Positions 40,013 to 52,400 of a stretch of DNA of 64,000 nt are shown in pieces. This DNA comes from Bugulina stolonifera (lineage: Eukaryota; Bryozoa; Gymnolaemata; Cheilostomatida; Bugulidae), in the NCBI GenBank assembly GCA_935421135.1, contig OW285187.1, forward strand, positions 30,995,818 through 31,059,817, read 5' to 3'. The first letter of the stretch is position 1; every line of letters begins with the position of its first letter. Made by a program: the position numbers and the translations under genes. Under the pieces are notes generated by a model, which was not told the origin of the DNA, did not search any database, and saw nothing but the letters and a program-made list of their open reading frames with translations.

Positions 40013-43000
40013 CTACAAACATGTATATGAATAGTTCAGTAAACACACCTTGTTAGCAGCTCTTTTCCCAGCATGAACAGCACCACTTAGATATCCACTC
40101 CATACTTCACTGGACTCGGTGCCTGCAAACTCTAACCTAAAGTAGTGAGGAGTTATTACAGTCTACAAAGGTTACTACTTTACTAAAGCAGAATCTAGTA
40201 ACTTTAGATCCCAATTACTCCAATCGACAGCTTGAGGCCTGTCTCATGACACTCCACGTCTGTTTCTATTACATTTTACTATAATGTCTTTCTATTCCTG
40301 GAGCTCTACATGGTTGGTATAGCATGGGTGTACAGGTTACTGGTTTAGAATGGCTGATATGATGCTGGGATACCAGGAATACAATGCACTCACTTGTTAA
40401 ACGGTGTCCTCAGTTCTGTGTAGAACTTCATAGCTCCTGGAGACATGAAATCAGTTGGACAGCCTCCATTGTATTTCTCTTTAGCCCAATCCTTCTCTAC
40501 ATAGTCTATTGGCTCCTTTAGTTCAGGAATACTCATCAATTCTGATAGGCTAGAAAGAACTGTATCACGTCTTTCCTCAAACTAGTTTGGAAAATAAATA
40601 ATGAGTAGTACTCATTGAGCATTTATGTCTAGCTATTTGCTTTGGCGAAAAGATGGATTTCTTATTAGTAGTAATTCATGTATTCATGTGATTATTTTCT
40701 CACAATAGACAATTCAGTACACTGTGTGCAGTGCAAAAACTGCTATAAAGTGCACATACATGTATACTTATACAGACTTAAACTCAGACTTAGACAATGG
40801 AGTCGGATGTGAACAAATAACATACGGGTTTATCTCCCCATAGTGTTGCTTGCTCTCCTCCTATAAAGGCCACAAGAGCAGGATGACCCTGTTCTGATGA
40901 AGCATCATATGTAACACTGATAGCACCTGGAGTACCTTCTCTAGGGTCAGTTGTAACAACCTCTCCAGAATATCCTTTCATTTTCCAGTAAGCCTTTAAA
41001 AATACAGGGAAATGTCATTAAGAAGTTATCTTACCCTGCTACGAAAAGTAGGCAGAGAGGACAACTTGAAAAAACTTGCTAGCACAATAATAATTCTTAC
41101 CATTCACTCTTCTATTTCTGGTGTTGGATTGAAATATGTAGTCGCTATTCATTGGTAACTCTGCACATCATTATGCTATGATGACAATCGGAATATGATA
41201 AACATTTTGCTTCATACGTCATATCTACATGTATTCACTTACTCAATTTCAGCCAAGATGTTTACTGATTGTATTTCAGCAGTCATCTATTTTTCCATTT
41301 CAAGGGTGTGGGAATACAGTGAGTGATATGAGGTCTATGATAGTGCTATACATCATACATGTGTCTTACCTCACGATAAGTAGCAATTACTTTAGTGAGG
41401 TGACCAGTTGGCATCAGTTGGTACATTCTTGTCTTTGTAAAAGGTAGCTTAGGTTCAAACTCAATATTCAACACTTGTTGAGGTGGGAGTGCTATAATAG
41501 CATACTTAGCATGGTATATGGAATCATCAGAGCCAGTGTGTATTGTTATCTGCTGTTCTGTCTAAAATGCATTGTATGAATATGCACATGTACAGTATCA
41601 CTTACTTACATATCTTATTTCATCTTTAGTGGTAATAGAGTAATAGTACAAACCATTGCATGGTACCTTCACTATTAATAGTGGATAAATAGTACTATAC
41701 CTGTTCAATCTTCGTCACAGGTGTTGACAACCTTACATTTTCAGCACCAATAAAATCATCTACCAGCTTTTTACAAACAGTTTGTGAACCACCCTGTAGT
41801 AACCAGCACAGTATGTCTCATCACACACATTTACATGTACGAGTATATGCAGCTAGTAGTAGCTGCCAACACTGAGCACAGTGGGTCATGTAATACAGGC
41901 CTATCTTCTAAATGTAATGACTGGACGAACCACATGGGTTTCACTAAACTCACTAGACTATTGTTGAGAAACACCGGAGTGCATGTTTTGTACAAATTGG
42001 TACATCCTTGGTCAGCCCGAAACTTAATTATCCTAATGGCAATGCAGGTTAAAGAGCCAAATTCCACAGCTTATGATAATATTTTGTTCAAACTGTGGAA
42101 GAGTCGAGTGCCCGAGTTAATCAGAGCTTGCATGAAAAACCTCATAATATATAAAAAATGGCTAAACCTAATACTCTATATAATATAGCAAAATGGCCAT
42201 AATACCAGGGGTGCTTTGTGCGCAGTAGGCTCAGAGCATATCTATAGCTCGCTGGCAAAGCTTCCTTTATAGGTTGCTGAGCTGGTGTTAGTGGTAGCAT
42301 GTTCTATTCACTGTGTCAGAGACTGGTATTTTCATGGAGGTGCGAAAGACTGATATACATATAATGTAGTAAGCTAATAAGTACAATTTTTTGTTGCGGT
42401 GTGAGATGAGAACTGATGAATATAAACTCAAATGGAATACTAACTCGGTCAGCATAATTATTATAAATGCGCAACAGTAATCAACTTTACCACTCACTAC
42501 TATCTTCATCTCCTGAGCTGCACCTGGGGTTGCCTCAACGATCTTTTGGAAGCCTCCACCAGCTGCACAATAGGCAAGAAAATATAAAGCGTTGATCTGT
42601 GATGGATCCGCTCCAAACACGGTTCTTGTAGTAGCTATCACCATCTCCTTCACTTCTGTAGTTAGGAGACAATTCCCAATATAGAATTTCATGTTAATGC
42701 TATCTCTGTTATCACTATTATATACCACTGCAAGTTCTGTGGTGCATACAGCCACTTATAAATAAAAATTTCTGCTACAGGTTCTGCAGGCACATACATC
42801 GTAGATATACTATGTACTAAATGCTATTTCTGTTACCTACACGAAGCTATAATAATATACTATACAGTAATACATACATTAGACTTATCAGGACATAGTG
42901 TTATAATACATAGCAGACTTACTATCTGTAAAGGTCAACTTTTTGATCAATCCTGCAACGGTGATGGAGTCATAATATTCTGCATCTGGATGTTTCCAGG

Positions 43001-44221
43001 GATTTTCTGCACCAACAGCTTTCATCAATCTTTCCAGCTACAAGGTTGTAATATCATAAAGGTATTACTGTACATCTAATCACTAACTACTCAAATCAAG
43101 TTTGGCACTCTACAACTAGATGAGGTTGTCTTTTCCCAATTCTAAACCATTAGTTTGTAAAACTTGGTCTTTCTGAATGAGAAAAAGCACACACATGCTT
43201 CTGCCAGAAGGGTGCAATACCGTCCCATGATACCGCCCTGAAAGAAAACCGATGCTGAGAGAGGAAACATTGCTTTGATAATCAGCAACAACTACCTATT
43301 TCATTTATTATTTGTGGCCGTTATGCACATACCCTTATAATTGCTTGTCCCAAGTCAATCGTACCCGCTATACCAACAGATGGCAGATCTGAAGAGTATG
43401 TCTGTGCTTTAGCATCCGAGTTGAGACGGATACATTTGGTGCCTGTGATGTATTGTGTAAACGTCTCTATACCTAGTTCCTTCAACAGTTCTAGGACATC
43501 GTGTTGAGTTCTAGTAGAAAGAAGTTGACCATAATATTATGTGTAAATGCTTGAAAAATATTTTTACATCTATGTGTATGTCTACGATATCTACATGTAT
43601 CTACACCACACTTCTGCTCTACATTCATGACTATATCTATATACGACATGTATCGACATACACAAATTACATCTACACGCATTTATATTTTATCTACATC
43701 TGCAAGTTCATTGTACATGTATGTACGCTTAAACGTATGAGGGTAAAAGCATGTCAACCCAACATATGAATTGTTCTAACACTTACTGCCCAACCCACAT
43801 CCCTCCAAGCTCCCAACTGTGAACATCATCATTTCCATCAACATCTGCACATTTCAAATCCTGTACCAAAGTTCTACCTCCTATACGATCTGTAGTGATA
43901 TTACATGGTCAATAAATACATAATAATAATTTGATTATCAGAGCTATTGAGTTGATAGTTCCACATGAGCATGTTCTTGTACAAGTACATGTAATTAATG
44001 GTAGACCTTCTTATGGTGTGATTAGAACGGAGATAATTTCGAAGCAATTTGATCTCGTGTACACAGCCTCAAGTTCACTAGCACATTTATGAAACTGATA
44101 TACCTTTAGCTTCCAGCACACAGACTTTGAGCTGAGGGTTAGCTTTGAGTAAGGTATGAGCAGCACTTAGACCAGAGAATCCTGCACCAACACACACCAC
44201 ATCATATTCTATTGCTGACAT
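40013..44221 (-). CDS. Flavin amine oxidase, monoamine-oxidase-like
   Basis: Ten exons, 5' to 3': 44104-44221, 43787-43889, 43333-43510, 42923-43037, 42498-42655, 41701-41793, 41370-41561, 40826-40993, 40394-40581, 40013-40136. All junctions are phase-compatible, giving 478 aa. The N-terminal dinucleotide fold has GAGFSG (residues 12-17) and DRIGGRT (40-46), followed by ELGGMWVG. The middle has [21 protein letters not shown] and ALPPQQV. The C-terminus has YNGGCPT with Cys416 at the position that carries covalent 8-alpha-cysteinyl FAD in MAO, then EFAGTE and [17 protein letters not shown]. By family it oxidises amines to aldehydes with release of ammonia and peroxide. It is shorter than MAO (about 520 aa), and the C-terminal mitochondrial membrane anchor is missing unless AAC AAG is followed by a donor (GTGTGT) and an unseen last exon. 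The substrate is unknown. Confidence 0.93.
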
Positions 44222-45601
44222 GGTTAGTACTGTAATAGCTGTTACTAGCTGTCCCACTAGGTCCACTGTCTACTGAATAAGTGTACATGCAAGCAGAGAT
44301 AAGAGATTATACTTATCAATCATAATGTTATTGATCACAGTTTATTTAGCCAAAGTCCAGTCTAGCAAAGTGATACTGGGCGAGAGCTACATGTGTTTTA
44401 CCTTGTATCTACCCAGCTATATTGGCAGCACTGTGTATCCATTCTATAACTTAGCTTGATAAAATTGTAGAGAGGCCTACATGTAGCTGGAAGTAGTAGT
44501 GCAGTAACTTGAATTTTTTGGCTCATGAACCTTCATACATGTACAATGTATATACACGTATAAATAGACATGAACTACAATGGCAAAGTAATAATCATAA
44601 ACGAACAACACTGGAGCATAGCATTAATCAGCGTGCAACGCTGAGACAACCAATATAAAAATTTATTTCACTATTTGATCAAAGCCACCACAATATTGCA
44701 AAAAATTGCACTATGTGTACCATGAGTAGCCCAGACCTATTAGTACTGTGTATCTGTTTAACAAGGTGGTGTGTTAAAATAATAGGGTGAATGTGGAAGA
44801 GAAGTTGCAAGAAGACGATTTTATTCTACCGCAAAATTCAAAGAATTGGGTATGAATTCACAACCACAGCGATGATTGTTGAGAAGTTATCATACCCTAT
44901 TATGGAAATGGAGGAAAAAACAACAGCTTTTAATCACACATTTTATTACATAGTTTATAATATACTGTACAGTAGAGTGTACATTATAACACTGATAAAT
45001 ATAATTAATATGCATACATTTTCTACAACACTAATCCATATAATATGTCAAAAAGAATTTCAGGCTGATCTCATTTTTCCAGGGCCAAAGCAAGCCACCT
45101 TTATTTCATGACCTCACTCAAGGTTTTCAAAGGAAATTTTATATGTAGGCCTATTTGTATTGAGCCAATTGTAATGGGCTGAGAATCCTTGACAAAATTT
45201 AACTGTGTTCATACCCCAATGGAATATTTAGTTGTAGGGCTACATGTGTGCATATACATGTGCATGTGCTTGTAGTACAGCAGATAAAATTGCTAAATCC
45301 AGTGTGTACTGCTATGTTAAATTATTTGTCTGCTAATAGACATATTGTAAAATAATATCGTGACGATTTTTAATGGCACCTTAAACCTAATTGGTTGTTT
45401 GATTCATTTTAGGACACATATTTTAGGACACATATTTTGTACCTGTTCAGCTTTTGTTACTTTTTCAGTGAGATTTTCAAATAGGTAAAATATATGGTTG
45501 TACACAACATGTCGATGCATAATATACTGTAAAAGTTGATGTTGTCCAGATAGCTGCAACTACATGTAATATCCACCTCACCATTTTAAACAAAAAATGA
45601 T

Positions 45602-45742
45602 AATGAATAATGAAACAAGACGCATTTTCATATTTTGACTTATTCCTTATATTTCAATGCTTATCCTGATGATGCTTGGATAAGCATTGAAATATAAGGA
45701 ATAAGTCAAAATATGAAAATGCGCCTTGTTTTATTATTCATT
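45602..45742. repeat. Near-perfect 65-bp inverted repeat with 11-nt loop
   Basis: The left arm (45602-45666) and right arm (45678-45742) are reverse complements with only two mismatches (near aataat[g/a]aaac and caag[a/g]cgc). The loop is tgatgatgctt. A transcript from either strand would fold into a 65-bp hairpin. It could be a small foldback MITE, a hairpin-RNA (miRNA/endo-siRNA) source, or a recent inverted duplication. No clear target-site duplication. Confidence 0.95.
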
Positions 45743-47679
45743 ACAAAAATATTAGCTCACACCAACAGTTTTCAAAAGCTGATAACCTATAGTTTCTGTT
45801 TTGTCATAATGAGGGGCAGCTGCAAGAAATTCAAGTACAATTTTACAGAAAGGCCATTCCACATTGTACATGCAAAAGGCATACTGTACAATGTAGACTA
45901 TGGATAGCAGTCTTACATAACACAATATTGCCTAGAAGCACCTTACTAGGGTGGTCAATCATAATTAACTTCCCACTCAGTCCTATAATTATACATAGCT
46001 AATGGCTGGATAGGCTTAAAGTCTATTGCAATCTTGTGTCATACAAGGAAATACTTACAATTATGATATAAGGACACCAGCACATAGCAGCTGCAGACAA
46101 TAGGGCACATGCCACAAGCTATTACAAGCAGTTACTCTGTAATTACTTGTAATTGTGATACAGTTTGCACTTGAACGACATTTGACTTTCTCCTTTATTT
46201 GTATAACACAGATTCACTGAATGAGTACCAAATAATTTTCCCAAATTTTTTTTAGAATTATAAAAGCTATATTTGTCATTATTTTAAACTTTTTTAAGAT
46301 ATTGCACAGAAGATGCACTCCATACCCTACGAAGTCGACGTTCGACCTGTTATAACAATTATATTTTTCTGTGGAATCTGTAATGTCAGTGATATTGGTG
46401 GTATACAATTGTATATGTAATTACCTCCCCTGAGTTGCTACCATTTTCATCCCTCTATCTGGTTTATAATTGACAGACATGTTAGAGAAGTATTTTTCAC
46501 TTACATGATATATTAGCGATATAGTATGGAGTATTTATATTTAGAGTCATATCTCATTATTTTGTGCAAAAGAACAATGTTATTATTATTTGAGTAATCA
46601 CACACCTTCAGAGAAGTGGTGGGAGTCTTTACCCGCAACCCTCAGAGTTTTCCTTTCATGTGAAGGAGTAAACAATTCCTGTACAGGGTATAAAAAACAT
46701 GTTCTTGTTTGAGGGGGGGGGGGGGGGGGTGGATTAATGAACCCAGAATAGTGGTCCAGGCACCAGGCTGACTACCTATACTCATACTAACAATATCTTA
46801 AGTAGTTTTCAATCTGAAATCATACTTGCCAAGTCTCCCAATTAGAGTACCCTGTTCCCACTTTACTCAAAGCTCTCTATTTCCTCCAGATTTTCACTAA
46901 ATTTATGAATTCTAGCAACAAAGCTAAGTAATCCAATAAATATATTCACCAATAGGCAAAAACCAGTGGTTTTTTCATAATACCAGCTACTAAAGAAATC
47001 CATTCAGAAAAATGTATGGAATTTCTGTTGATCAGAATGTTAGAGAGCCTGAACCAGCGGCTTAATCTGCTAAGATGCTAAGAATATTTGAACTAGTGAT
47101 CGGTTGCTGGATTGTGTTGATAATAATCTTGTTATAGTATTAGATAATTATGGATATATCTACTCTGTAAAACAAATGAGATGATAATATATCTATGAAG
47201 CCTGGGTAGATGGAACATTTTTTGGTTGCATGAGTAGCCCCTCTCCACTTTGAAATTGATGAAAACCTGCAGGTAAATCAGTTTGCTCACACTGTTTCCT
47301 AGACTGTGTGGTTGGGGACAGATCTTCAAGAAGTAAATATCCAGCTTGCCCTTCTGGTTGCCATACGCTGCATACATGTGGATGCATCAGAACTATGTGT
47401 TTGCCTTTGTCTTCATTAAACATCAGTAAACAGATTCACATCTTTCTAATTAGGTGAAAAAATACAAACTCATGAGTAAAAGAGTGAATTTTCAGCTTAT
47501 AACCATTACCATTAGCCTTTGATTGGATAATGAATTTGTTTATATTATATAAACTGTAATACTAGACTCACTTTTATGATTTTGTTGCTTATATTTTGAA
47601 ACTAGTCTCTAATATATATTTCTGTAAGTTAATATCATTTAACTACTAAACCCACATCAACATCTTCAAATGAATTGAC

Positions 47680-47885
47680 GTATTACATGTATTTTATGTA
47701 TTTTATGTATTTTATGTATTACATGTAATTTATGTATTTTATGTATTTTATGTATTTTATGCATTTTATGTATTTTATGTATTACATGTAATTTATGTAT
47801 TTTATGTATTTTATGCATTTTATGTATTTTATGTATGTTATGTATTACCTGTATTACATGTATTGCATGTATTGCATGTATTGCT
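47680..47885. repeat. 9-bp minisatellite, ttatgtatt type
   Basis: About 200 bp of degenerate tandem copies of (t)tatgtattt with periodic tattacatg variants. A minus-strand reading frame through it (HKIHKIHKIHK-like) is an artefact of the repeat. Confidence 0.9.
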
Positions 47886-48580
47886 GTAGGGCGTACAATG
47901 TACATGTATATTGTTTGGGTTTGGGTGGTGAACTGTGTTTATGAAGATAGAAGTAAAGCATATTTTTATGTGGGTCTTGGCCACAATTATTAGCTGTCTA
48001 ACAGAAAGTGCTGCAATTTGAATTTTGTTTTCTCACGATGCACAAAGTTCAGAATTCTAAAGACAGGAAGTTTAAGATTAAACCAAGCACCAAATAGCCC
48101 TGGAATAAGACTTTGACCGAATGAATGACAATTATTTTGGTTTTCAGCACAATGATTGAAATGTATAAGGACCATTAAAGGTTTATAGAAGTTAATCCTT
48201 ATTGTATTCTTTGTCTTTGGTCTTACAAAGAACACAATTTCATTCACTGCAAGTCTTATGTAACAGAGTACAGGGAAGTTTTCTCGGATATTTTTCATAA
48301 TTGCCTGATAAAATGACACAAAACAGTTACAACAGAGTAATAGGAGGCTAGCATTGTATCGGTGACTATTACAGATAATTACCCACTAATTACATAGCTT
48401 TATGGTGTCAGACACTTGACATGCACCAGAACAGAGGAAAGAGCAGGATTTTAGCACACTTTCTTATTTCTTTACAAATAAAAGAACTCAAAACTATTAT
48501 ATTATTGGCTGAGATAAAGTATAGTTATTTAAATTTAGCCAATGAGATAACTTCCCTCCCTCCCCTACCCTGTACTTTCC

Positions 48581-48702
48581 TATAAATGCAGAGGTCTGGA
48601 GTAAACCAGCATTGTATCCTGCCTGACAGTCCAAGTGTACAGATCCAGACTAGCTAATAACTCTAGTATATACAGTATATACTGTTCTCAGAATTAATCA
48701 AG
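48581..48702 (+). promoter_or_regulatory. TATA promoter and 5' UTR exon of proline-rich gene
   Basis: TATAAATGC at 48581 is followed by a non-coding exon ending in AATCAAG at 48702, with a strong donor GTAAGTAAC. The matching acceptor TTTTGTTACAG ends at 49020, eight bases before the ATG of the proline-rich protein. This explains why the coding region is one exon. Confidence 0.7.
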
Positions 48703-49027
48703 GTAAGTAACTTCTATCTACATGCTTGTATAATCTATATAATATGTACCTGTATATTTAGTAGTTTGTTGTTAACACTTTATAAATACAATCCCTAGGT
48801 GATCGTTGATCATGTTTATAAATGCCAAAAGTTTTCTAATAGCACATCACACCAATTTATATTGTATAATTAACTTGTTTAAATCACTTTCCTGCAAAAT
48901 ATAAATTTTATATCTGGAAATACGTCATGTAGTTACTGGTCAGTCCTGCAATTGCCTTCTTATTAATATATTATTTTCCCTAATCTTTCAATAATAAGCA
49001 TAATATAAATTTTGTTACAGAAACAGA

Positions 49028-50269
49028 ATGGCTTCCCCACAGCATACAGGTGATACAGGCTTACCACTAGAGGCTATTGAAAACGGCAGGCCAGCTGATC
49101 AGACCAGAGAGAGAATGGATGCTAATGGTAGCGGAACTTTCCAAGCTGGGTCAATGAATAGTTTTTACAATACACATGCACAACCACCACCACCATATGA
49201 TGGTGGATATTGGCAAAACAGGGAACCAACCACTAACACGGGTGACACACCACTGACCCGTCCACAGCCACCACCACCATTTCGAAATCGATATTGGCAG
49301 AACGGCGAACTCGGACCGACAACTACTAATACCGGTGACACACCACTGACCCGTCCACAGCCACCACCACCATCTGGAAGTGGATATTGGCAGAACGGCG
49401 AACTCGGACCGACAACTACTAATACCGGTGACGCACCACTGACCCGTCCACAGCCACCACCGCCATCTGGAAGTGGATATTGGCAGAACGGGGAACTCGG
49501 ACCGACAACCACTAATACCGGTGACGCACCACTGACCCGTCCACAGCCACCACCACCACCATTTGGAAATGGATATTGGCAGAACGGCGAACTCGGACCA
49601 ACAACTACTAATACCGGTGACGCACCACTGACCCGTCCACAGCCACCACCACCATCTGGAAGAGGATATTGGCAGAACGGGGAACTCGGACCGACAACCA
49701 CTAATACCGGTGACGCACCATTGACCTGTCCACAGCCGCCACCAGCTTACAACAGTGTCGTGAATAATATGGGCTATGCAATGGTACCGACATTGATGAC
49801 AAATGCTTCCATCCCAGTCACTCCACCACCAGCTTACAACAGTGTCATGAATAATATGGGCTATGCAATAGCACCGACATTTGTGACAAATGCTTCCAAT
49901 CCATCAACATATGGACTGAACCGGCCTCCACCCACAGCAAATTCATCAGTATCTGCATCCCTTGCAAACTATGCTACGTCTGCAATACAAAGCCTGCCTA
50001 CAATGTCTCAGGCACTCAATGCTCCTCCTTCTACATCTGGAACAAATGCAAGAATCAGGAGAAGTAAAAAGGCTAAACAGTATTACTGTCCATGTAAGCG
50101 CTGCCTGAAGTTAGACACAATGGAACCAGAACGTGCTTACTTGAAGTTTGAGGGAACTCACGATTGTTTCTTTAACGGGTGCAAAAAAAAGTTTCGAAGA
50201 CCATCAGATTTGAAATCGCACCTCAGGTGGCATGAACAGAAGTCCAGCACTAGCAGTCGACAGCCATAA
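49028..50269 (+). CDS. Proline-rich tandem-repeat protein with PPxY motifs and C2H2 finger
   Basis: One coding exon, 413 aa. Residues about 50-245 are low-complexity and contain five to six near-identical 31-residue repeats (core RPQPPPPSGSGYWQNGELGP then TTTNTGDA), about 93 bp each at DNA level. Three PPxY motifs, the WW-domain ligand, are visible: PPPYDG near residue 57 and two PPAYNS copies within a second, longer duplication (NNMGYA). The C-terminus is basic (RRSKKAKQ) followed by CPCKRC and a single classical C2H2 zinc finger, C380-x4-C385-x12-H398-x3-H402. A nuclear DNA-binding or adaptor role is plausible, with WW-domain partners, but I do not recognise the family. The strand is settled by the splice-ready 5' leader and the finger; the antisense frame is a shadow. 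Repeat number is likely variable between individuals. Confidence 0.82.
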   Translation: MASPQHTGDTGLPLEAIENGRPADQTRERMDANGSGTFQAGSMNSFYNTHAQPPPPYDGGYWQNREPTTNTGDTPLTRPQPPPPFRNRYWQNGELGPTTTNTGDTPLTRPQPPPPSGSGYWQNGELGPTTTNTGDAPLTRPQPPPPSGSGYWQNGELGPTTTNTGDAPLTRPQPPPPPFGNGYWQNGELGPTTTNTGDAPLTRPQPPPPSGRGYWQNGELGPTTTNTGDAPLTCPQPPPAYNSVVNNMGYAMVPTLMTNASIPVTPPPAYNSVMNNMGYAIAPTFVTNASNPSTYGLNRPPPTANSSVSASLANYATSAIQSLPTMSQALNAPPSTSGTNARIRRSKKAKQYYCPCKRCLKLDTMEPERAYLKFEGTHDCFFNGCKKKFRRPSDLKSHLRWHEQKSSTSSRQP

Positions 50270-50822
50270 GCCTGCACTGGATATTGCTAGGTATCACCTG
50301 GTTATGGAGGAAGGGAGATATAAGAAGAGAAGTCACACTCTGTGAATACAGAGTATGAGACTAAATTACAGTAATTCTAGTTATAAATAACAATTATAAA
50401 CTCTAAAAAATAATAATGTGTGTTATGTTTTACTAATTCCTTGTCTGTCAGGTAATCAATTATTTAGAACAATTTGGTTCACTTTTCACTAGGATGTACA
50501 TGCTTGCTGGCTGAAAGAAGCCCTTTTTCCATATTTTTAATTTTATAATTTAGCAGTGTTCTCATTGGCTCAGCCAGTTTCAACGAATAAAAAGCTTTTG
50601 GGCTCAATGTTCTGAATTAGTTATGATAATCCTGGAATAGACTGATATATTGGTGTACTGAACAGAATCAGCAGTTGAAAATTTTTTGACAGACTTTTAA
50701 ATGGTTACAACATCAATATTATGCAAACTCATCCATAGGCATCTGAGTGACTACCTGGGCTAACATGAGGTTGAGGGCCTGCAGCTCAAGGTCAAAAGTA
50801 AATATTGTAGTCTTGAGCCACA
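50270..50822. other. 3' flank of proline-rich gene
   Basis: AT-rich, with AATAAA at about 50585-50591 as a candidate polyadenylation signal. The last six bases before the next element (50823-50828, CTCACA) are the left copy of its target-site duplication. Confidence 0.55.
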
Positions 50823-50828
50823 CTCACA

Positions 50829-52046
50829 AGTAGTATAGTCAGTGCACTTCTAGACAGACACGCACTCATTGACCCCTGTTTTCAACCAATCACAAGCCGG
50901 TATTTCCGATTTCAACCAATCACAGAAGAGCACAAAAATTTTGCACACGACCTTGCCAAGGTCACCCCAAAATCCCCCCTTCTGATTGGTCGAAAAAACA
51001 TTTGCACACTTGACCCCGAACCCGGCCACGACCCCTTCCCTCCCTCCTTCCCGCCCTCCTCCCCCTCCCCCACCTCCCACTCCTCCCCCACTCCCCGCCA
51101 CCGCCCTCGTCCCGTCCGCGCCACCGCCGTCGCCGCCGCCACCACCGCCGCCCTCACCGCCGCCGTCGCCGCCGCCACCACCGCCCTCACCACCGCCGCC
51201 GCCACCACCGCCACCGCCGCCACCGCCGCCACCGCCGCCACCACCACCGCCGCCGCCGCCGCCACCGCCGCCATCACCGTCATCACCGCCACCCCTCCTC
51301 CACCGCCGCCCACCCTCCCCCCGCAACCCCCACTCACCCGAACGACCGATCGTTTGAGGCGGTCAAGCCGCGTCCGCCCACGTTGCGTGCGGCGCCGACC
51401 GTACACGTGGAGGCGACGCCGGTGCCCCGTATCCACCGGGCCAAGCGACTAGGCAGCGGCCCGCCGCTTCTCCCGCGCCTCCCCACTCGGAAAGCTTGTG
51501 ATCTAAACGAGCGAATTCGGCTGCGCTTCGCCTACAGCTCTCATTAGCGATAAGAAGAAGTACTACGGAAGGCTTGGTTTCAGCGATAAGAAGAAGTACT
51601 ACGGAAGGCTTGGTTTATGATGTGCATTGCATTGTTAATAAAGAAATGTGTAAAGTCTTGGCTATAAATATACTGATGGGAAGAAGGGTTGTTTCTATGA
51701 TATACATTGTATTGACAACAAAGAACCGTGTGCATGTGTTAAGTCAGCATATATAATGCATTAAATAAACTTTTCGCAACGGTGACAATAGAATGAATAA
51801 AAGATTGTGTACACGTGTTAAAACACAATTGAAAGAATAAAAGACACATATTTAAAAGAGTATGTCATATCTGTTATTAGCAAGGAAGTTTGTGTGCATG
51901 TGTTAAGACAGTGTATATTATACATTAGATAAACTTTTCACAATAGTAGCAATAGAATAAATAAAAGGTTGTGTGCATGTGTTAAGTCAGCATTATGTAA
52001 TACATTAAATACACTTTTTACAACACTAGCAATAGAATGAATAAAA
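50829..52046 (+). repeat. Left terminal inverted repeat
   Basis: 1,218 bp, nearly identical to the reverse complement of 58667-59849. The outer 200 bp hold two copies of TTTCAACCAATCAC (CCAAT at 50886 and 50916) and an inverted CCAAT (ATTGG near 50984). 51.0-51.5 kb is extremely GC-rich, with long runs of CCG/CCA. The inner part has CTATAAATA near 51663 followed by AT-rich sequence. It has one difference in structure from the right TIR: a 36-bp tandem duplication (GCGATAAGAAGAAGTACTAC...) around 51547-51620. Open frames across the CCG tract encode homopolymers and are not genes. Confidence 0.95.
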
Positions 52047-52400
52047 AAGCTATATATGTAAAGGAGTATGTCATAGCTATTGTTAGCAAGAAAAGTCTGT
52101 GTACATGTGTTAAGGGCAGCATATATAATACATTAAATAAACTTTTCACAATAGTAGCAATAGAATAAATAAAGATTGTGTACACATGTTGAAATATCAT
52201 TATGATATGATTTAAACACAATTGAAAGAATAAAAGACACATATGTAAAGGAGTATGTCATAGCTATTATAGCAAGAGACAGCTGTGTGCATGTGTTAAG
52301 TCAGCACATATAATACATTAAATAAACTTTTTACAATAGTAGCAATAGAATGTATAAAAGGATGTATATAAGTGTTAGAATACCATTATATAATAATTTA
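51700..52400. repeat. Subterminal tandem repeats
   Basis: About five degenerate copies of a 120-200-bp unit containing GTGCATGTGTTAAGTCAGCA, a TAATACATTAAATAAACTTTT stretch and CAATAGTAGCAATAGAAT. The outer copies fall inside the TIR and so are also present inverted at 58.67-59.0 kb; the inner ones are only on the left. Confidence 0.85.

Larger units (their letters stand above)
44222..48580. other. Intergenic, repeat-bearing
   Basis: About 4.4 kb between the amine oxidase start and the proline-rich gene. It contains the 65-bp-arm hairpin at 45602-45742, a 17-base G run at 46713-46729, a dispersed repeat near 46826-46925 and a minisatellite at 47680-47885. Minus-strand open frames at 47193-47423 and 47990-48319 look somewhat protein-like but lack a recognisable domain or splice context. 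Confidence 0.45.

Noticed and set aside
47666..47905. HKIHKIHK-type 79-codon frame
   Set aside because: Product of the 9-bp minisatellite.
47990..48319. 109-codon minus-strand frame, and the 76-codon frame at 47193-47423
   Set aside because: Somewhat protein-like composition but no recognisable domain, no splice-compatible neighbours and no promoter evidence.
49165..49701. 178-codon minus-strand frame opposite the proline-rich gene
   Set aside because: Antisense shadow of the 93-bp repeats; the plus strand has the promoter, leader intron and zinc finger.
50850..51436. Poly-Gly, poly-Ala and poly-Pro reading frames in the left TIR (and their mirror at 59226-59861)
   Set aside because: They are translations of a CCG/CGG repeat in every frame, occur inverted in both TIRs, and have no domain or splice context.
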